From DATJGF01 sp035495315 (GTDB lineage Bacteria; Verrucomicrobiota; Verrucomicrobiia; Limisphaerales; UBA8199), in contig DATJGF010000023.1 in NCBI GenBank assembly GCA_035495315.1, positions 4,571 through 68,570 of the forward strand: a stretch of 64,000 nt of DNA. The letters run 5' to 3'. Below the pieces are notes generated by a model. That model had not been told where the DNA came from and did not search any database. It worked only from the letters and a program-made list of their open reading frames with translations. A program made the translations under genes and the position numbers. Positions 18,197-27,445 of the stretch are shown in pieces. How positions within the stretch are numbered: position 1 is the stretch's first letter; every line of letters begins with the position of its first letter.

Positions 18197-18412
18197 TGGC
18201 TCGCAAAATAGGCCAGCGACAACGCATTTTCAAGAGACATCGTTTCCTGCAATGTTGATCTGATGGACATTCACCTGCAGCCCGAGGGTCTGGGCCAAGG
18301 GTTTGCCCCTGCGCTATCACCGATGTGCCATTGACTTTCAATCGCATCCCATGCTTTTCTGCTTTTCACGGTCACGTATTTGCAGGTATCAACCCGTGCT
18401 GATATTCTTTGA

Positions 18413-19492
18413 ATGAAAACGAACGTGCGAAATTGCCGATGGCTTTTGCGGTGCGTGGTAGTGCTGTTATTTCTGCAGGTCGCCCTTGCTCAGGCCGACA
18501 CCGATTACCAGATTTGCGTCTCAAACGAGAGGTCAGGTGACATCACCATCATCGATGGCCGCAGCCATCAGACCACCGCCACGATCCCCGTCGGCAAACG
18601 CCCGCGTGGCCTGTTGGCCAGCCCCGATGGCCGTACTCTTTATGTCGCTTTGAGCGGAACGCCAATCTCGGGACCGCCTTCTCTCGACGCCCAAGGCAAT
18701 CCAATCCTCAAAAAGGGGGGAGATGACGATGACGATGACAGCAAAGCTGACAAATCGGCCGATGGCATCGGGATTGTCGATTTGGGCCAACGCAAGTTTC
18801 TAAAGAAGATACACGCAGGCTCGGACCCGGAACAGTTTGCGTTAAGCAAGGACGGCACCCGGTTATTCGTTTCGAACGAGGATGTCGGAACCGCGAGCGT
18901 TTTGAACATTCGCACCGAAAAGGTAGAGCAAATCATCCCCGTCCACCGGGAACCGGAGGGGGTTACGACCAGTCCCGATGGCAGTTTCTTTTATGTGACC
19001 TGTGAAAATGATGGGGAAATTTTCGGTATCAATGCCTCGACCTACAATGTTCTGGCGCATTTCAACGTCGGCGGGCGACCGCGTTCGGTGGCGTTTTCAC
19101 CCGACGGTTCCCGGGCCTACATTCCCTCCGAATCGGCCGGACAGATTCATCTTGTCGACGTGCCAAATCAGAAGGTGCTCAAAACCGTCGCTTTGCCGAA
19201 ACCATCACGACCGATGTGCATCAGGGTCTCGCCGGACGGCAAAAAGGTTTACACCAGTAATGGAAGGGCGGGCACAATTTGCGCACTGGATGCCTCCACG
19301 CTCGAAGTGCTGAACACAATCAAAGTGGGACAACGTCCTTGGGGTATCTGCCTTTCGCCTGACGGCAAGTTCCTCTACTCGGCCAATGGTCCCTCCAATG
19401 ATATCTCGATTGTAGACCTCGCCGCCGAGAAGGAAGTTGCCCGAATCAAAGCTGGTGAAAGTCCCTGGGGTGTTGTGGTTGTGTCAAAGTAG
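18413..19492 (+). CDS. secreted YVTN-repeat beta-propeller protein
   Basis: A 359-residue protein with a signal peptide (LLRCVVVLLFLQVALAQA). The rest consists of about seven YVTN/YncE-type blades, each built as 'P.G...SPDG..LYV....G.I..ID' (for example RPRGLLASPDGRTLYVALSG and RPWGICLSPDGKFLYSANGP). An insertion after the second blade carries six consecutive aspartates (residues 104-109), which may bind a divalent cation. Related proteins accompany periplasmic dehydrogenases and surface assemblies; the exact ligand is unknown. The gene is a single transcription unit ending in a hairpin pair shared with the convergent operon. Confidence 0.85.
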   Translation: MKTNVRNCRWLLRCVVVLLFLQVALAQADTDYQICVSNERSGDITIIDGRSHQTTATIPVGKRPRGLLASPDGRTLYVALSGTPISGPPSLDAQGNPILKKGGDDDDDDSKADKSADGIGIVDLGQRKFLKKIHAGSDPEQFALSKDGTRLFVSNEDVGTASVLNIRTEKVEQIIPVHREPEGVTTSPDGSFFYVTCENDGEIFGINASTYNVLAHFNVGGRPRSVAFSPDGSRAYIPSESAGQIHLVDVPNQKVLKTVALPKPSRPMCIRVSPDGKKVYTSNGRAGTICALDASTLEVLNTIKVGQRPWGICLSPDGKFLYSANGPSNDISIVDLAAEKEVARIKAGESPWGVVVVSK

Positions 19493-19538
19493 CGCAGACA
19501 TTCCTTGCGGTTCGTTGGATTATAATCACTCCAAGCTT

Positions 19539-19580
19539 GCCGACAGGAATGTCGGCGATACGGCAGACAAGAATATCTGC
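19539..19580. repeat. pair of short hairpins between convergent genes
   Basis: GCCGACAGGAATGTCGGC (19539-19556, 7-base arms, 4-base loop) is followed after six bases by GCAGACAAGAATATCTGC (19563-19580, same geometry with one G-T pair). They lie between two convergent genes and could serve as a two-way terminator. Similar small hairpins occur at 31133-31171 and 45757-45777. Confidence 0.75.
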
Positions 19581-19581
19581 A

Positions 19582-20955
19582 TTACGGTTGGGCTGGGAGC
19601 ACAAAAGTCTCCTGCACAGTAATGCTTTTGACCAATCCCGGTTTAAACGCCCGGGCTCTGATCGTCGTCGATTCGCTTAAGCGGATTGGCTCTTTATACA
19701 ATGGATCTGAGCGCGTCGGGGCGCTCCCATCGGTCGTATAGCGAATTTCGGCCCCCGGTTCAGGATTACGCAGGGCGACTTCAATTGGATTCGAAAACTT
19801 TCCCCCATGGAGAGAGAATTCCGGGGGAGCAAGCACCTTTGGTCCGGGCACACTTTGGATCCACTCACGTAAGAGGCTCACTCCCTGCCGATCGAGGGTT
19901 TCGTGCGCCAGAGGTGGCATCTTGAGACCTTCCAGGCTGCTGATGCGAAGCAGGGCTACCGAACGCCAGACATCATTGGCCGCGATGACTCGCGCCTTGT
20001 CGAGTCCTTCGTCAATCAGCACTGGTCCGTCGATCAGGCCCTGACGCTCGATCGGCGTGTCATACCGGGCATCAAAATAGGCGACTGTTCCGCCGGGACG
20101 ATGGCAGTAAGCGCAATTAACATCCAAGTACGAGCGGGCGCGGTCTTCAAGGTTACGGGTGAGATCGTCGGCACGCGCAAGCCGCGCATAAGTGACTATA
20201 TTGCTCTCCCTAATCTCTGGCTCGAAGATCCCTACATGATTCCAGGCTCGCAGTTGGTTATCAGTGATTCCAGAAGGGAAGCAGAAATCACGATTCATCT
20301 GACGCGTTTTCAACCCCAAAACACCACCAGCTGTTGAACTATGGCAGGTCTTGCAATCCTGCCGACTCGGATAGTACCAGGCTTGCGTCCGAATTCCTGC
20401 CGTCGTGTGGATTTCGAGGGTTTCCGTCAGATTCGAAGCCAGGAGTTCAGCATCACTTTGATCCGCTCTCCATTTGTAGGTCGCTCCGTAGACCCCGCCG
20501 TTCTCGGCTCGCACCAACAGCCGAGTTTCGAGTCTGCGTTTCGCGCTTGGATGCGCCTCATCGGTGACGATTTCAAAATGCTTCACAAAGACCGTGCCGT
20601 TGGGGAACTGCCAATCTCCCGTTGGCGCGAAACGGACGCAATCGTTGGTGAGTGTGCCTTCGGAAGGAATGGAGACCCAGCGGGATTTTAGGGCGCCATC
20701 CGAGTAGAATGCCACATTGATGTCATAAGGAATCAAGCCTTTGGCTGGTGTTAAGTCCTGAGTATTGGCGAACGCACCAGTTTGAGAAAGCAGCCGGGGC
20801 AGCGGCTGATGGTCGTCAGACGGCATCGAGAGATAACCGTGTGAAATGGTTCGTGACGTGAGCCCGTATCCAGAATCTTCCTTGGCCGAAGAGGTGGCTG
20901 TTAAGACAAGGCTCCCAACCACCAGCCACACAGATGACGAAACGACGCCCAACAT
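19582..20955 (-). CDS. secreted di-haem protein with chitobiase-C-like tail
   Basis: From the ATG at 20955 (457 residues). The longer frame to 21111 is rejected because it would overlap the gene upstream, whereas this start sits right before a signal peptide (VVSSSVWLVVGSLVLTATSS). Two c-type haem sites, CKTCH near residue 200 and CAYCH near 283, lie in a module that also has LLSQTGAF, LIPYDINVAFYSDGALKSRW and SYLDVNCAYCHRPGG. This resembles the HNE_0200/SO_0930 family of conserved haem proteins. Residues about 377-440 form a CHB_HEX_C-like beta-sandwich. The haem module is clearly paralogous to the end of the 1,876-aa protein in the same operon. Probably periplasmic or surface electron transfer; partner unknown. 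Confidence 0.85.
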   Translation of the reverse strand: MLGVVSSSVWLVVGSLVLTATSSAKEDSGYGLTSRTISHGYLSMPSDDHQPLPRLLSQTGAFANTQDLTPAKGLIPYDINVAFYSDGALKSRWVSIPSEGTLTNDCVRFAPTGDWQFPNGTVFVKHFEIVTDEAHPSAKRRLETRLLVRAENGGVYGATYKWRADQSDAELLASNLTETLEIHTTAGIRTQAWYYPSRQDCKTCHSSTAGGVLGLKTRQMNRDFCFPSGITDNQLRAWNHVGIFEPEIRESNIVTYARLARADDLTRNLEDRARSYLDVNCAYCHRPGGTVAYFDARYDTPIERQGLIDGPVLIDEGLDKARVIAANDVWRSVALLRISSLEGLKMPPLAHETLDRQGVSLLREWIQSVPGPKVLAPPEFSLHGGKFSNPIEVALRNPEPGAEIRYTTDGSAPTRSDPLYKEPIRLSESTTIRARAFKPGLVKSITVQETFVLPAQP

Positions 20956-20989
20956 CCTGACTGGGGTGCAGGCACCGCGATTTGAACGG

Positions 20990-21508
20990 CTACTTTCGCT
21001 CGAGTACCTGGTTGCTCTCGACGGCCCGCTCCAGGCTCGCCGAAAATCGGCGAATCGTCTTTTTGATCCCCGGAGCCGGTACATACACATAGTTCCCCGC
21101 AGGATAACCATGAATCACGACATAATCATAGTTTTTTACGGCTGGTCGTTTAGGGAAATTGCTCAGCAAAAGGAGCCCTGAGCAAATAGCGTCAGGCTTA
21201 TTCTCCTCGACCAGCGTAGGATCCCGCTCGATCGTGGCGGTTCCCGTGACGAGCCAGGATTTGTTGAAGGGTGCCGAGAGCAATCGGCTATATCCACTGT
21301 CAATGACCAACCCATCAGGGGTCACTTCCAGCACGCGGCCAGCGATATAGCGCCGACCCTCAATGCAGCGAGTCCGAATCTGTTCGACTTTCTGTCCGGC
21401 ATCCGCAGAGCGCAGCAGCGCGGGCGAATTGGTTGGGCTTATCGGGTGAGGTTCGGCCAGCGCGCAAATCGTGGCCGCCCAAAAGCAACATAAACAACGA
21501 GCGAACAT
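20990..21508 (-). CDS. secreted hypothetical protein
   Basis: A 172-residue protein with an N-terminal signal (FARCLCCFWAATICALAEP). The mature part contains RYIAGRVLEVTPDGLVIDSG, an SH3/OB-like strand pattern, and VVIHGYPAGNYVYVPAPG. I recognise no family. It begins five bases after the stop of the 1,876-aa protein and ends 34 bases before the start of the di-haem protein, so all three form one operon and this is probably an accessory surface protein. No catalytic residues are evident. Confidence 0.65.
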   Translation of the reverse strand: MFARCLCCFWAATICALAEPHPISPTNSPALLRSADAGQKVEQIRTRCIEGRRYIAGRVLEVTPDGLVIDSGYSRLLSAPFNKSWLVTGTATIERDPTLVEENKPDAICSGLLLLSNFPKRPAVKNYDYVVIHGYPAGNYVYVPAPGIKKTIRRFSASLERAVESNQVLERK

Positions 21509-21513
21509 AAGAC

Positions 21514-24500
21514 TTAAGGTTGCTGGACGGCACGATAGAAGCGGTACCGGTACTGACCGGCTTGCGGATCGACTAATTCAAACGGTGTCGCCGCCGGCAC
21601 ATTCGTATTCACCCCCACCCAATTGACCAGGTCGATTGAGCCCTGCAGCACATACGTTTTATTCGGGGTGCCCGAGATTTGCACGGTGAATTGACCATTG
21701 CTGAGCGAGCCCTGCCCAACGAAGGAGATCCCCGGCAGGATCGTGAAAGTACCGTTCGCGGCTATGCTGTTGATGAACCCTGTGGCAAAGGCATTGGCGT
21801 TTACGACGGCGGAATTGGTCAACAGGAATGGCGCCGTGTACAGCAGCGAGTTAGTGTTCGGAACTGAATTATCCAGCGTGAAATAGAGAATCGCATTGCT
21901 GTTGGTGTGTTGCAGAGTCACCAAGACTGAGCCATTGAAGCTTCCACCTGCCGGGATCATGGTGGGCGGCGCCAGCGCAGGTGTGCCGGGCAGGCTGTTA
22001 ATCCAGTCGCCGATAACCTGAACCGCCGTGGTGTCGATCAGGTTGCGCGCCAGGGTCGGCATTTTGACCGCAGAATTGGTCGTATTCATCCTGGCATAAA
22101 GGATCGAGCGCCAGATGTCCTGCGGGACCACCACTCGGGCATTATCAATTCCCAAGTCGCCTTTCAGCAACAGCGCATTGATAATATTTTGGTTGGTCAA
22201 CGGCGTGTCATAACGGGCGTCAAATGTCACGCCGGTACCCCCGGGGCGATGGCATTGCGCACAATTCGCATCGAGGTACGACCGGGCGCGTTCTTCCAAA
22301 GAGGCGCTCTCGTTTGTCAGGGCTGACAAATGGGCATAGGTAGCAATGCTCGATTCGCTAAACGCCGGGTTAAAGAGGCCAACATGATTCAGCGTGCGGA
22401 GTTGGTTGTCGGTTACGCCGGAGCCATAGGTGTAGGGCTTGTTCAGCTGGCGCGTTTTAACTCCCAGGACGTAATTGGCCGCCGGTGTATGGCAGGTGAG
22501 ACAATCGGCTGGACTCGGATAGTACCATGTCTGCGTCCAGGTGCTATGGTCCGCATTTGTAATCGTAATTGGTTCGTTCAAGCTGGTGGTCAGGAGATCC
22601 GCATCACTGTTGTCCGCACGCCATTTGTAGGTCACTCCATAAACTGCCCCATTGGGATCGCGAACCAGGAGGCGCGTTTCCAGGGGGCGTTTCGGACCAT
22701 TCGGGTTGCTGTAGTCGGTGGTCAGGTCGAAGTGCTTCACGAAAATCGTGCCGCTGGGGAAGCTCCATTCTCCGGTCGGGGCAAATCCGACTTGCTCATC
22801 GGGCGTGTAGGGCGCGCCGGTGTTGGGCACGGACATCCAGCGGGTCTTAATTGCACCATCGGACCAGAGCGGGACGTTGACATCGTACGGGATCAACGCA
22901 TTAAGGGGATTCATCGTCGGTGTGTTGGTAAACACACCGGTCTGTGAGAGCAAACCTGGTACCGCGCCATTGATCGATGGGGGCATGTTCAGGAAGGGAG
23001 CTACTGCCAGGCGAGCGGCCAAACCATACGGCTGACCGGTGCCTCCACTCACCGTGATGTTGACTGGCGCCGAGGTTGCCGCCAGACCGGTTCTGTCGAT
23101 GGCCACCGCCGTCAAATTGTAACTGCCTTGGCTTAAGCCCGAGGCTGTCAACGTGTACGGCGCTGCGGAAACAAAGCCGAGGAGCGAGTTATTGGCGTAA
23201 AAATCGACTTCCGCCAAATTGTTATATTGCGAAGCAGCGTTTGCGCTAATGGTCACCGTGGCAGTAGCGACGTAACTCGCGCCATTGCCGGGCGAAGTAA
23301 TCACCACTCCCGGCGGCGGGGTCGCGATCGGATACAGCTGAGTCATCGGAACGATCGCTTTCGGTGTCGAAGGACTGCTCCAATACAGTTTGGCGACCGC
23401 CCCGCCGCCATTCTCATAGTAATCCACCTCGATATTGTATCGTTGGCCGGCTACCAATGAAATTATACCGGAATGATCCGTCGGCGCCTGGTCAACCCAA
23501 CTGTCCACGACCGCGACTCTCTGACCGTTCACCCATAGATAGACGCGGATGCCATCGTCAGAAGTCGTAGTAAAGGTGTACACCTCACTGAACTGCGGTT
23601 GAATCGAACCGGTCCAGCGGGCCGTGAAGAGGTCCGAGCTAATGCTCGCGTCAGGTGAACCCCCGCCCCAATCGAAATTGATAGTTGGGTCCACACGCGT
23701 TAGGGTCGGGCTACCGGGGAAGGGATTCGGTGGAGAACCCCCGGTGATGGAACTGGACCAATATTCGCCCAGCAACCCATTCCCATTACCAATCGATGTG
23801 CTGTTAATGAACCCAGCGCTCGCGACGCCGCTGTTGACGGTGCCTGGCTTCACCGCGACGGCCTGAACGGCTACGCTGTTGGTTAACGTAAATGGGCCAG
23901 TGTAGAGGATTGAACTGGTACTGGGGGGTGTACCATCGATGGTGTAGTAGATCGTTGTGCCCGGAGTGGCATCGGTGATGGTCACCAAAACGGAATTGGT
24001 GAAGATACCGCCGTTGGGAGAAATCACCGGTGTCGCAAGAAAGACACCCGCGCCGTAAACCGAAAGCGCGTATTGCGCTCCGACATAAACTTTCCCGTTG
24101 GCGATCGTCGGGAGGGTAAACTTCACGGCCGCTCCGGGATTGTCGCGAGAGAGATTTTGGCTGCTGTTGTAGAGTTCGCGCGCGACATTGGTTGCATTGT
24201 AGGCATGCAAAACCGCTGGAGAACTGCTGCCGTAACCATCAGTTTGCAGCGCCCAAACTATCGCGTTGGCGCCGCCGTTGGCCGAGATGCTCGGAGTCGC
24301 ACCAGGGAAACCGAACCCATTGGTTGCCTGCACCGGTGTCGCGTTGATCGATGCGTTGGCGATTGCAAACGACTTTAATGAATCTCCCGAACCGAGATAA
24401 TAGATGTGGTCATTGAAAAACGCCGGCGAACTCCACGTGCCACCGACCGCGTTCGGCAGCGATTGGACAATTTGGCTATCGTCATTGGGATTGTAGTGGC

Positions 24501-27144
24501 CCATGTTGTCGCGGTCGACCAGGTAGATTTTGCCTTCTTTGCCGCAACCGACCAGCAGGTGCCGGTGACTGGCGCTGCCGACCGAATCGGGCAGGACCAT
24601 CGCGCCGCCGGCAGCCAGGTCTGCGTCCGCACTGCTAAGGGCGGCTTGGTTGAACGGAGTAAAATAATCGACCGCGTTGAGAGCTCCGCTAGTGGTTAGC
24701 TTCACGAAACTGTCACCCATGCTGTAAGAGTTCAGATTCGGATAGTTCGTCGAGAAAGTGCCATTGCCGGTCTCAAAGTACATGTTGAAGTTGGCGTCAA
24801 TCGCCGGGGCTAGACCACTTTGCCAAATACCGTCTAGACCACCGTTCGGGTTGGTGCAGTAAACCGTGTTTCGGGCCAGCGTCTGCGCATCATAGCCTAA
24901 AACCCAACCGTGGTAGGGCCCAATGTCACCATGGGAGGCGTAAGCGATATAAACAGTTCCATTCAATAACACCAGGCCAGGGCGATTCATTTGCCGTAGA
25001 GCGTTGAAAGAAAGTACGCCTCCGACACTGCCGTCGCCGGTGCCGGGCACCGAGGGCCCTGAGACGTACGTGTAGGTGCCGTTGAAAATCGTGTCAGCGA
25101 TTATCGCCGGGCCGCCGAATTTTTCAGCGCCGGTTGCAATATCCAATGCATGCAAGCGTTGCACATAATGATTGTTGCCACCGACGACTTCCTTCGTCTT
25201 GACGACGATGTAAATCGTGCCGCTGGTCGGATCGATTACCGGCGTGCTGGTAATGCCGATCTCAGGATTGATATCGTTGCTGTTAACTTCCCCGTTCGGA
25301 ATAGTGGTTACTCCAGCACCAGGATTGAGAAAGCTGACCTGCCAAATCGGCGCGGCATTGACCCCTGTCGCATCATCGGCGTCGAAGGCATAGGCGCTAT
25401 TATGTTCCGTCACGACAAACACGAGGTTATGCATCCCTTTGTTGGGCACATTGACGTTGGTCATTATCAGCGGTTGTGCATAGACGTAACCGTCCACAGT
25501 CTGCGAGAAAACCTTGCCGAACGAATTGACGTTTACGTTGTTCAAATTTAGTTGCAACTCGTTCGTGTTCGCGCCCATCCGCGCGTTGTCATTGTGCTGC
25601 GTCAGTACGGCTATCACCTGAGGCGGCGGCGGGTTCGAGGCTAGAGTAGTAAAGGAAAGCACCGGGCTCGCCCAGGCCGTGCCCGACGCGTTCACCGCAC
25701 GGGAAGTAAAAAAGTAAGTTCGATTCGAAGTAAGCCCGGAGACCTGTTGACCATAGAAACCGGTCTGCAAGCCCAAGGCTACACTATTGGACCAGGCAGA
25801 CGGCGTCGTCCCACCATTCGATGGCCCATAAAACAGAGTCAAATTCGGTGTATCGCCTCCCGTGGAAAGCACCTGGCCACCAAGAGTTGCCGAAGCGGTC
25901 GTAATCGCAGAGGCGGGAAGGTTGGTTACAACCGGCAGGCTTGGCGCCAGTGTGGTGAATGAAAGCGAGGGCGTTGCCCAGCTGATCCCGCCGCTATTTG
26001 TCGCTTGTGCTGTAAAATAATACTTGGTGTTGAACGATAGGCCGGTGACGGTATTGCTGAACGCACCACCGGTTTGGAGTCCCAGGTAGGTTTTATTAGC
26101 CCAGGCTGCCACGTTAGTGCCACCGTCGGTCGGCCCATAAAAAAGTGTCACCCCGGCAAGGCTCCCAACCATCCCACCGCCCAAAACGGCGGATGTGGTT
26201 TGGACCAGGGCGGCCGGCGAATTTGTGATGGTAACCGGCGGCACGGGTACGGCAATGGTTGTAACCTTGATGTTGTCGACATGATGATATTCCCAGGCTC
26301 CACCAGTGCGGCCGGCGAAAACCAGACGTCCGGGCGAGGCGGAATACGTCGTCTGGTAATTGGATAAAATGAGTGCGTTCTTCCAGTAGACGTTGAGCAG
26401 CGCGTTGGTGTCCAAAACCACCTTAACATGCGCCCAGCACAAGCCATTGGGGGTGCCCGTCCCGTCGGTGGGGCCGGTTTGGATCGACGTCGGATCGTTG
26501 CACGCGCCGTTCAGGGTTGGCGTGGGGAATTGTAAAACCAAAGTGCCGTCGACTCGGATGTCTACGCCAATAATATCCGGACCGATCGATTGGTCGGTTT
26601 CGTTACAATAAGGAGGCGTGCCCCCACTGGTCCAGGCATCGAATCCAACGGAGATCCCGGTTTGCGTTCCTTCCTCCGGCAGGTTGGCTTCACAGTTCGG
26701 GCCTGTCGCCCATATGTTGTTGTCCGTCGCCGGATTACCCCCGTTGGCGACATCGGTCAAAACAGGATCATTTGCTCGAACGTAGCTGATACTGAAGCCG
26801 TCTGCCGGCTGTGTCGTGCCGTTGCCAATTCGCACGTCAGCTTCGAAGGTGAAGGCTTTGATAATCTGACCACCGTCGAAATCGGAAAATACGACCGCGC
26901 CACGCTGATTGCCCGCTGAGGCGGTAACCTCGACATACCCATCAGAAGCGTTGGTTGCCGCGCCTGCTCCGCCACTGGAATGCCAGTTCGCGTTGCCGTA
27001 CAATTTCAGCAACCCGGAAGCAGACGGATCGGAATTAAAGTTAAACGAGACTGAAGCGGCCCGACAGGCCGAGCCAATCTGAAGGATGCCTGCACAGAGG
27101 ACGGGCAAGAGAAAAAACGGGCGGGGAAGGGGGATACGAGCCAT
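21514..27144 (-). CDS. giant secreted multidomain di-haem protein
   Basis: About 1,876 residues from the ATG at 27144 (a TTG at 27159 is in frame). In order: signal peptide (FFLLPVLCAGILQIGSACRA); lectin/LamG-like domain to about 300; two fibronectin-III-like repeats (about 303-510), each with 'LFYGP..GG' and 'FTT'; a PQQ-like beta-propeller (about 513-1040, opening with LTQHNDNARMGANTNELQL); a CHB_HEX_C-like domain (about 1043-1116); PA14 (about 1125-1276, GLLGEYWSS, TTSDDGIRVYLWVNG); an Ig-like domain; a c-haem module with CLTCH near 1553 and CAQCH near 1635; a second CHB_HEX_C-like domain; and a C-terminal beta domain ending YRYRFYRAVQQP. Probably a surface protein that binds polysaccharide and passes electrons (inference). 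It leads a three-gene operon. Confidence 0.88.
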   Translation of the reverse strand: MARIPLPRPFFLLPVLCAGILQIGSACRAASVSFNFNSDPSASGLLKLYGNANWHSSGGAGAATNASDGYVEVTASAGNQRGAVVFSDFDGGQIIKAFTFEADVRIGNGTTQPADGFSISYVRANDPVLTDVANGGNPATDNNIWATGPNCEANLPEEGTQTGISVGFDAWTSGGTPPYCNETDQSIGPDIIGVDIRVDGTLVLQFPTPTLNGACNDPTSIQTGPTDGTGTPNGLCWAHVKVVLDTNALLNVYWKNALILSNYQTTYSASPGRLVFAGRTGGAWEYHHVDNIKVTTIAVPVPPVTITNSPAALVQTTSAVLGGGMVGSLAGVTLFYGPTDGGTNVAAWANKTYLGLQTGGAFSNTVTGLSFNTKYYFTAQATNSGGISWATPSLSFTTLAPSLPVVTNLPASAITTASATLGGQVLSTGGDTPNLTLFYGPSNGGTTPSAWSNSVALGLQTGFYGQQVSGLTSNRTYFFTSRAVNASGTAWASPVLSFTTLASNPPPPQVIAVLTQHNDNARMGANTNELQLNLNNVNVNSFGKVFSQTVDGYVYAQPLIMTNVNVPNKGMHNLVFVVTEHNSAYAFDADDATGVNAAPIWQVSFLNPGAGVTTIPNGEVNSNDINPEIGITSTPVIDPTSGTIYIVVKTKEVVGGNNHYVQRLHALDIATGAEKFGGPAIIADTIFNGTYTYVSGPSVPGTGDGSVGGVLSFNALRQMNRPGLVLLNGTVYIAYASHGDIGPYHGWVLGYDAQTLARNTVYCTNPNGGLDGIWQSGLAPAIDANFNMYFETGNGTFSTNYPNLNSYSMGDSFVKLTTSGALNAVDYFTPFNQAALSSADADLAAGGAMVLPDSVGSASHRHLLVGCGKEGKIYLVDRDNMGHYNPNDDSQIVQSLPNAVGGTWSSPAFFNDHIYYLGSGDSLKSFAIANASINATPVQATNGFGFPGATPSISANGGANAIVWALQTDGYGSSSPAVLHAYNATNVARELYNSSQNLSRDNPGAAVKFTLPTIANGKVYVGAQYALSVYGAGVFLATPVISPNGGIFTNSVLVTITDATPGTTIYYTIDGTPPSTSSILYTGPFTLTNSVAVQAVAVKPGTVNSGVASAGFINSTSIGNGNGLLGEYWSSSITGGSPPNPFPGSPTLTRVDPTINFDWGGGSPDASISSDLFTARWTGSIQPQFSEVYTFTTTSDDGIRVYLWVNGQRVAVVDSWVDQAPTDHSGIISLVAGQRYNIEVDYYENGGGAVAKLYWSSPSTPKAIVPMTQLYPIATPPPGVVITSPGNGASYVATATVTISANAASQYNNLAEVDFYANNSLLGFVSAAPYTLTASGLSQGSYNLTAVAIDRTGLAATSAPVNITVSGGTGQPYGLAARLAVAPFLNMPPSINGAVPGLLSQTGVFTNTPTMNPLNALIPYDVNVPLWSDGAIKTRWMSVPNTGAPYTPDEQVGFAPTGEWSFPSGTIFVKHFDLTTDYSNPNGPKRPLETRLLVRDPNGAVYGVTYKWRADNSDADLLTTSLNEPITITNADHSTWTQTWYYPSPADCLTCHTPAANYVLGVKTRQLNKPYTYGSGVTDNQLRTLNHVGLFNPAFSESSIATYAHLSALTNESASLEERARSYLDANCAQCHRPGGTGVTFDARYDTPLTNQNIINALLLKGDLGIDNARVVVPQDIWRSILYARMNTTNSAVKMPTLARNLIDTTAVQVIGDWINSLPGTPALAPPTMIPAGGSFNGSVLVTLQHTNSNAILYFTLDNSVPNTNSLLYTAPFLLTNSAVVNANAFATGFINSIAANGTFTILPGISFVGQGSLSNGQFTVQISGTPNKTYVLQGSIDLVNWVGVNTNVPAATPFELVDPQAGQYRYRFYRAVQQP

Positions 27145-27202
27145 AAGCTGTAGTAACAACAGTCATTTGACCCGCTTTATTTCGGCTACAATCAGCAAAA
27201 CG

Positions 27203-27402
27203 TCAAGTCGGTTCCGCGCCTTGTGCCAAATTGCCCACAACCCCAGCAATAGTCGTTGTGATCCAATTGCTGCCGACCCGTTCGCCGACCACATGGAGGA
27301 CGGGTTGAGGAATCGGGCGGCGTTATTAGTTCCATCGGCAGTGCCCGGATTGCCAGGAAAACGCGAAATAGTGACAAAATTGTACATTTGTTGTTCAGCC
27401 AT
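27203..27402 (-). pseudogene. NHL-repeat propeller fragment
   Basis: The frame from 27402 gives NFVTISRFPGNPGTADGTNN followed by AARFLNPS, a near-canonical NHL-repeat blade of the type found in large Verrucomicrobia propellers. A shift of frame then gives VVGERVGSNWITTTIAGVVG and a stop at 27203-27205, the start of the next blade. The reading breaks between the two. It is a two-blade remnant of a much larger gene, left between the giant protein and the amidohydrolase. Confidence 0.65.
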
Positions 27403-27445
27403 CGCCTGGCGCCCCGGCCGGTGTGGTGGTCAGCGCTTCCTGGGA

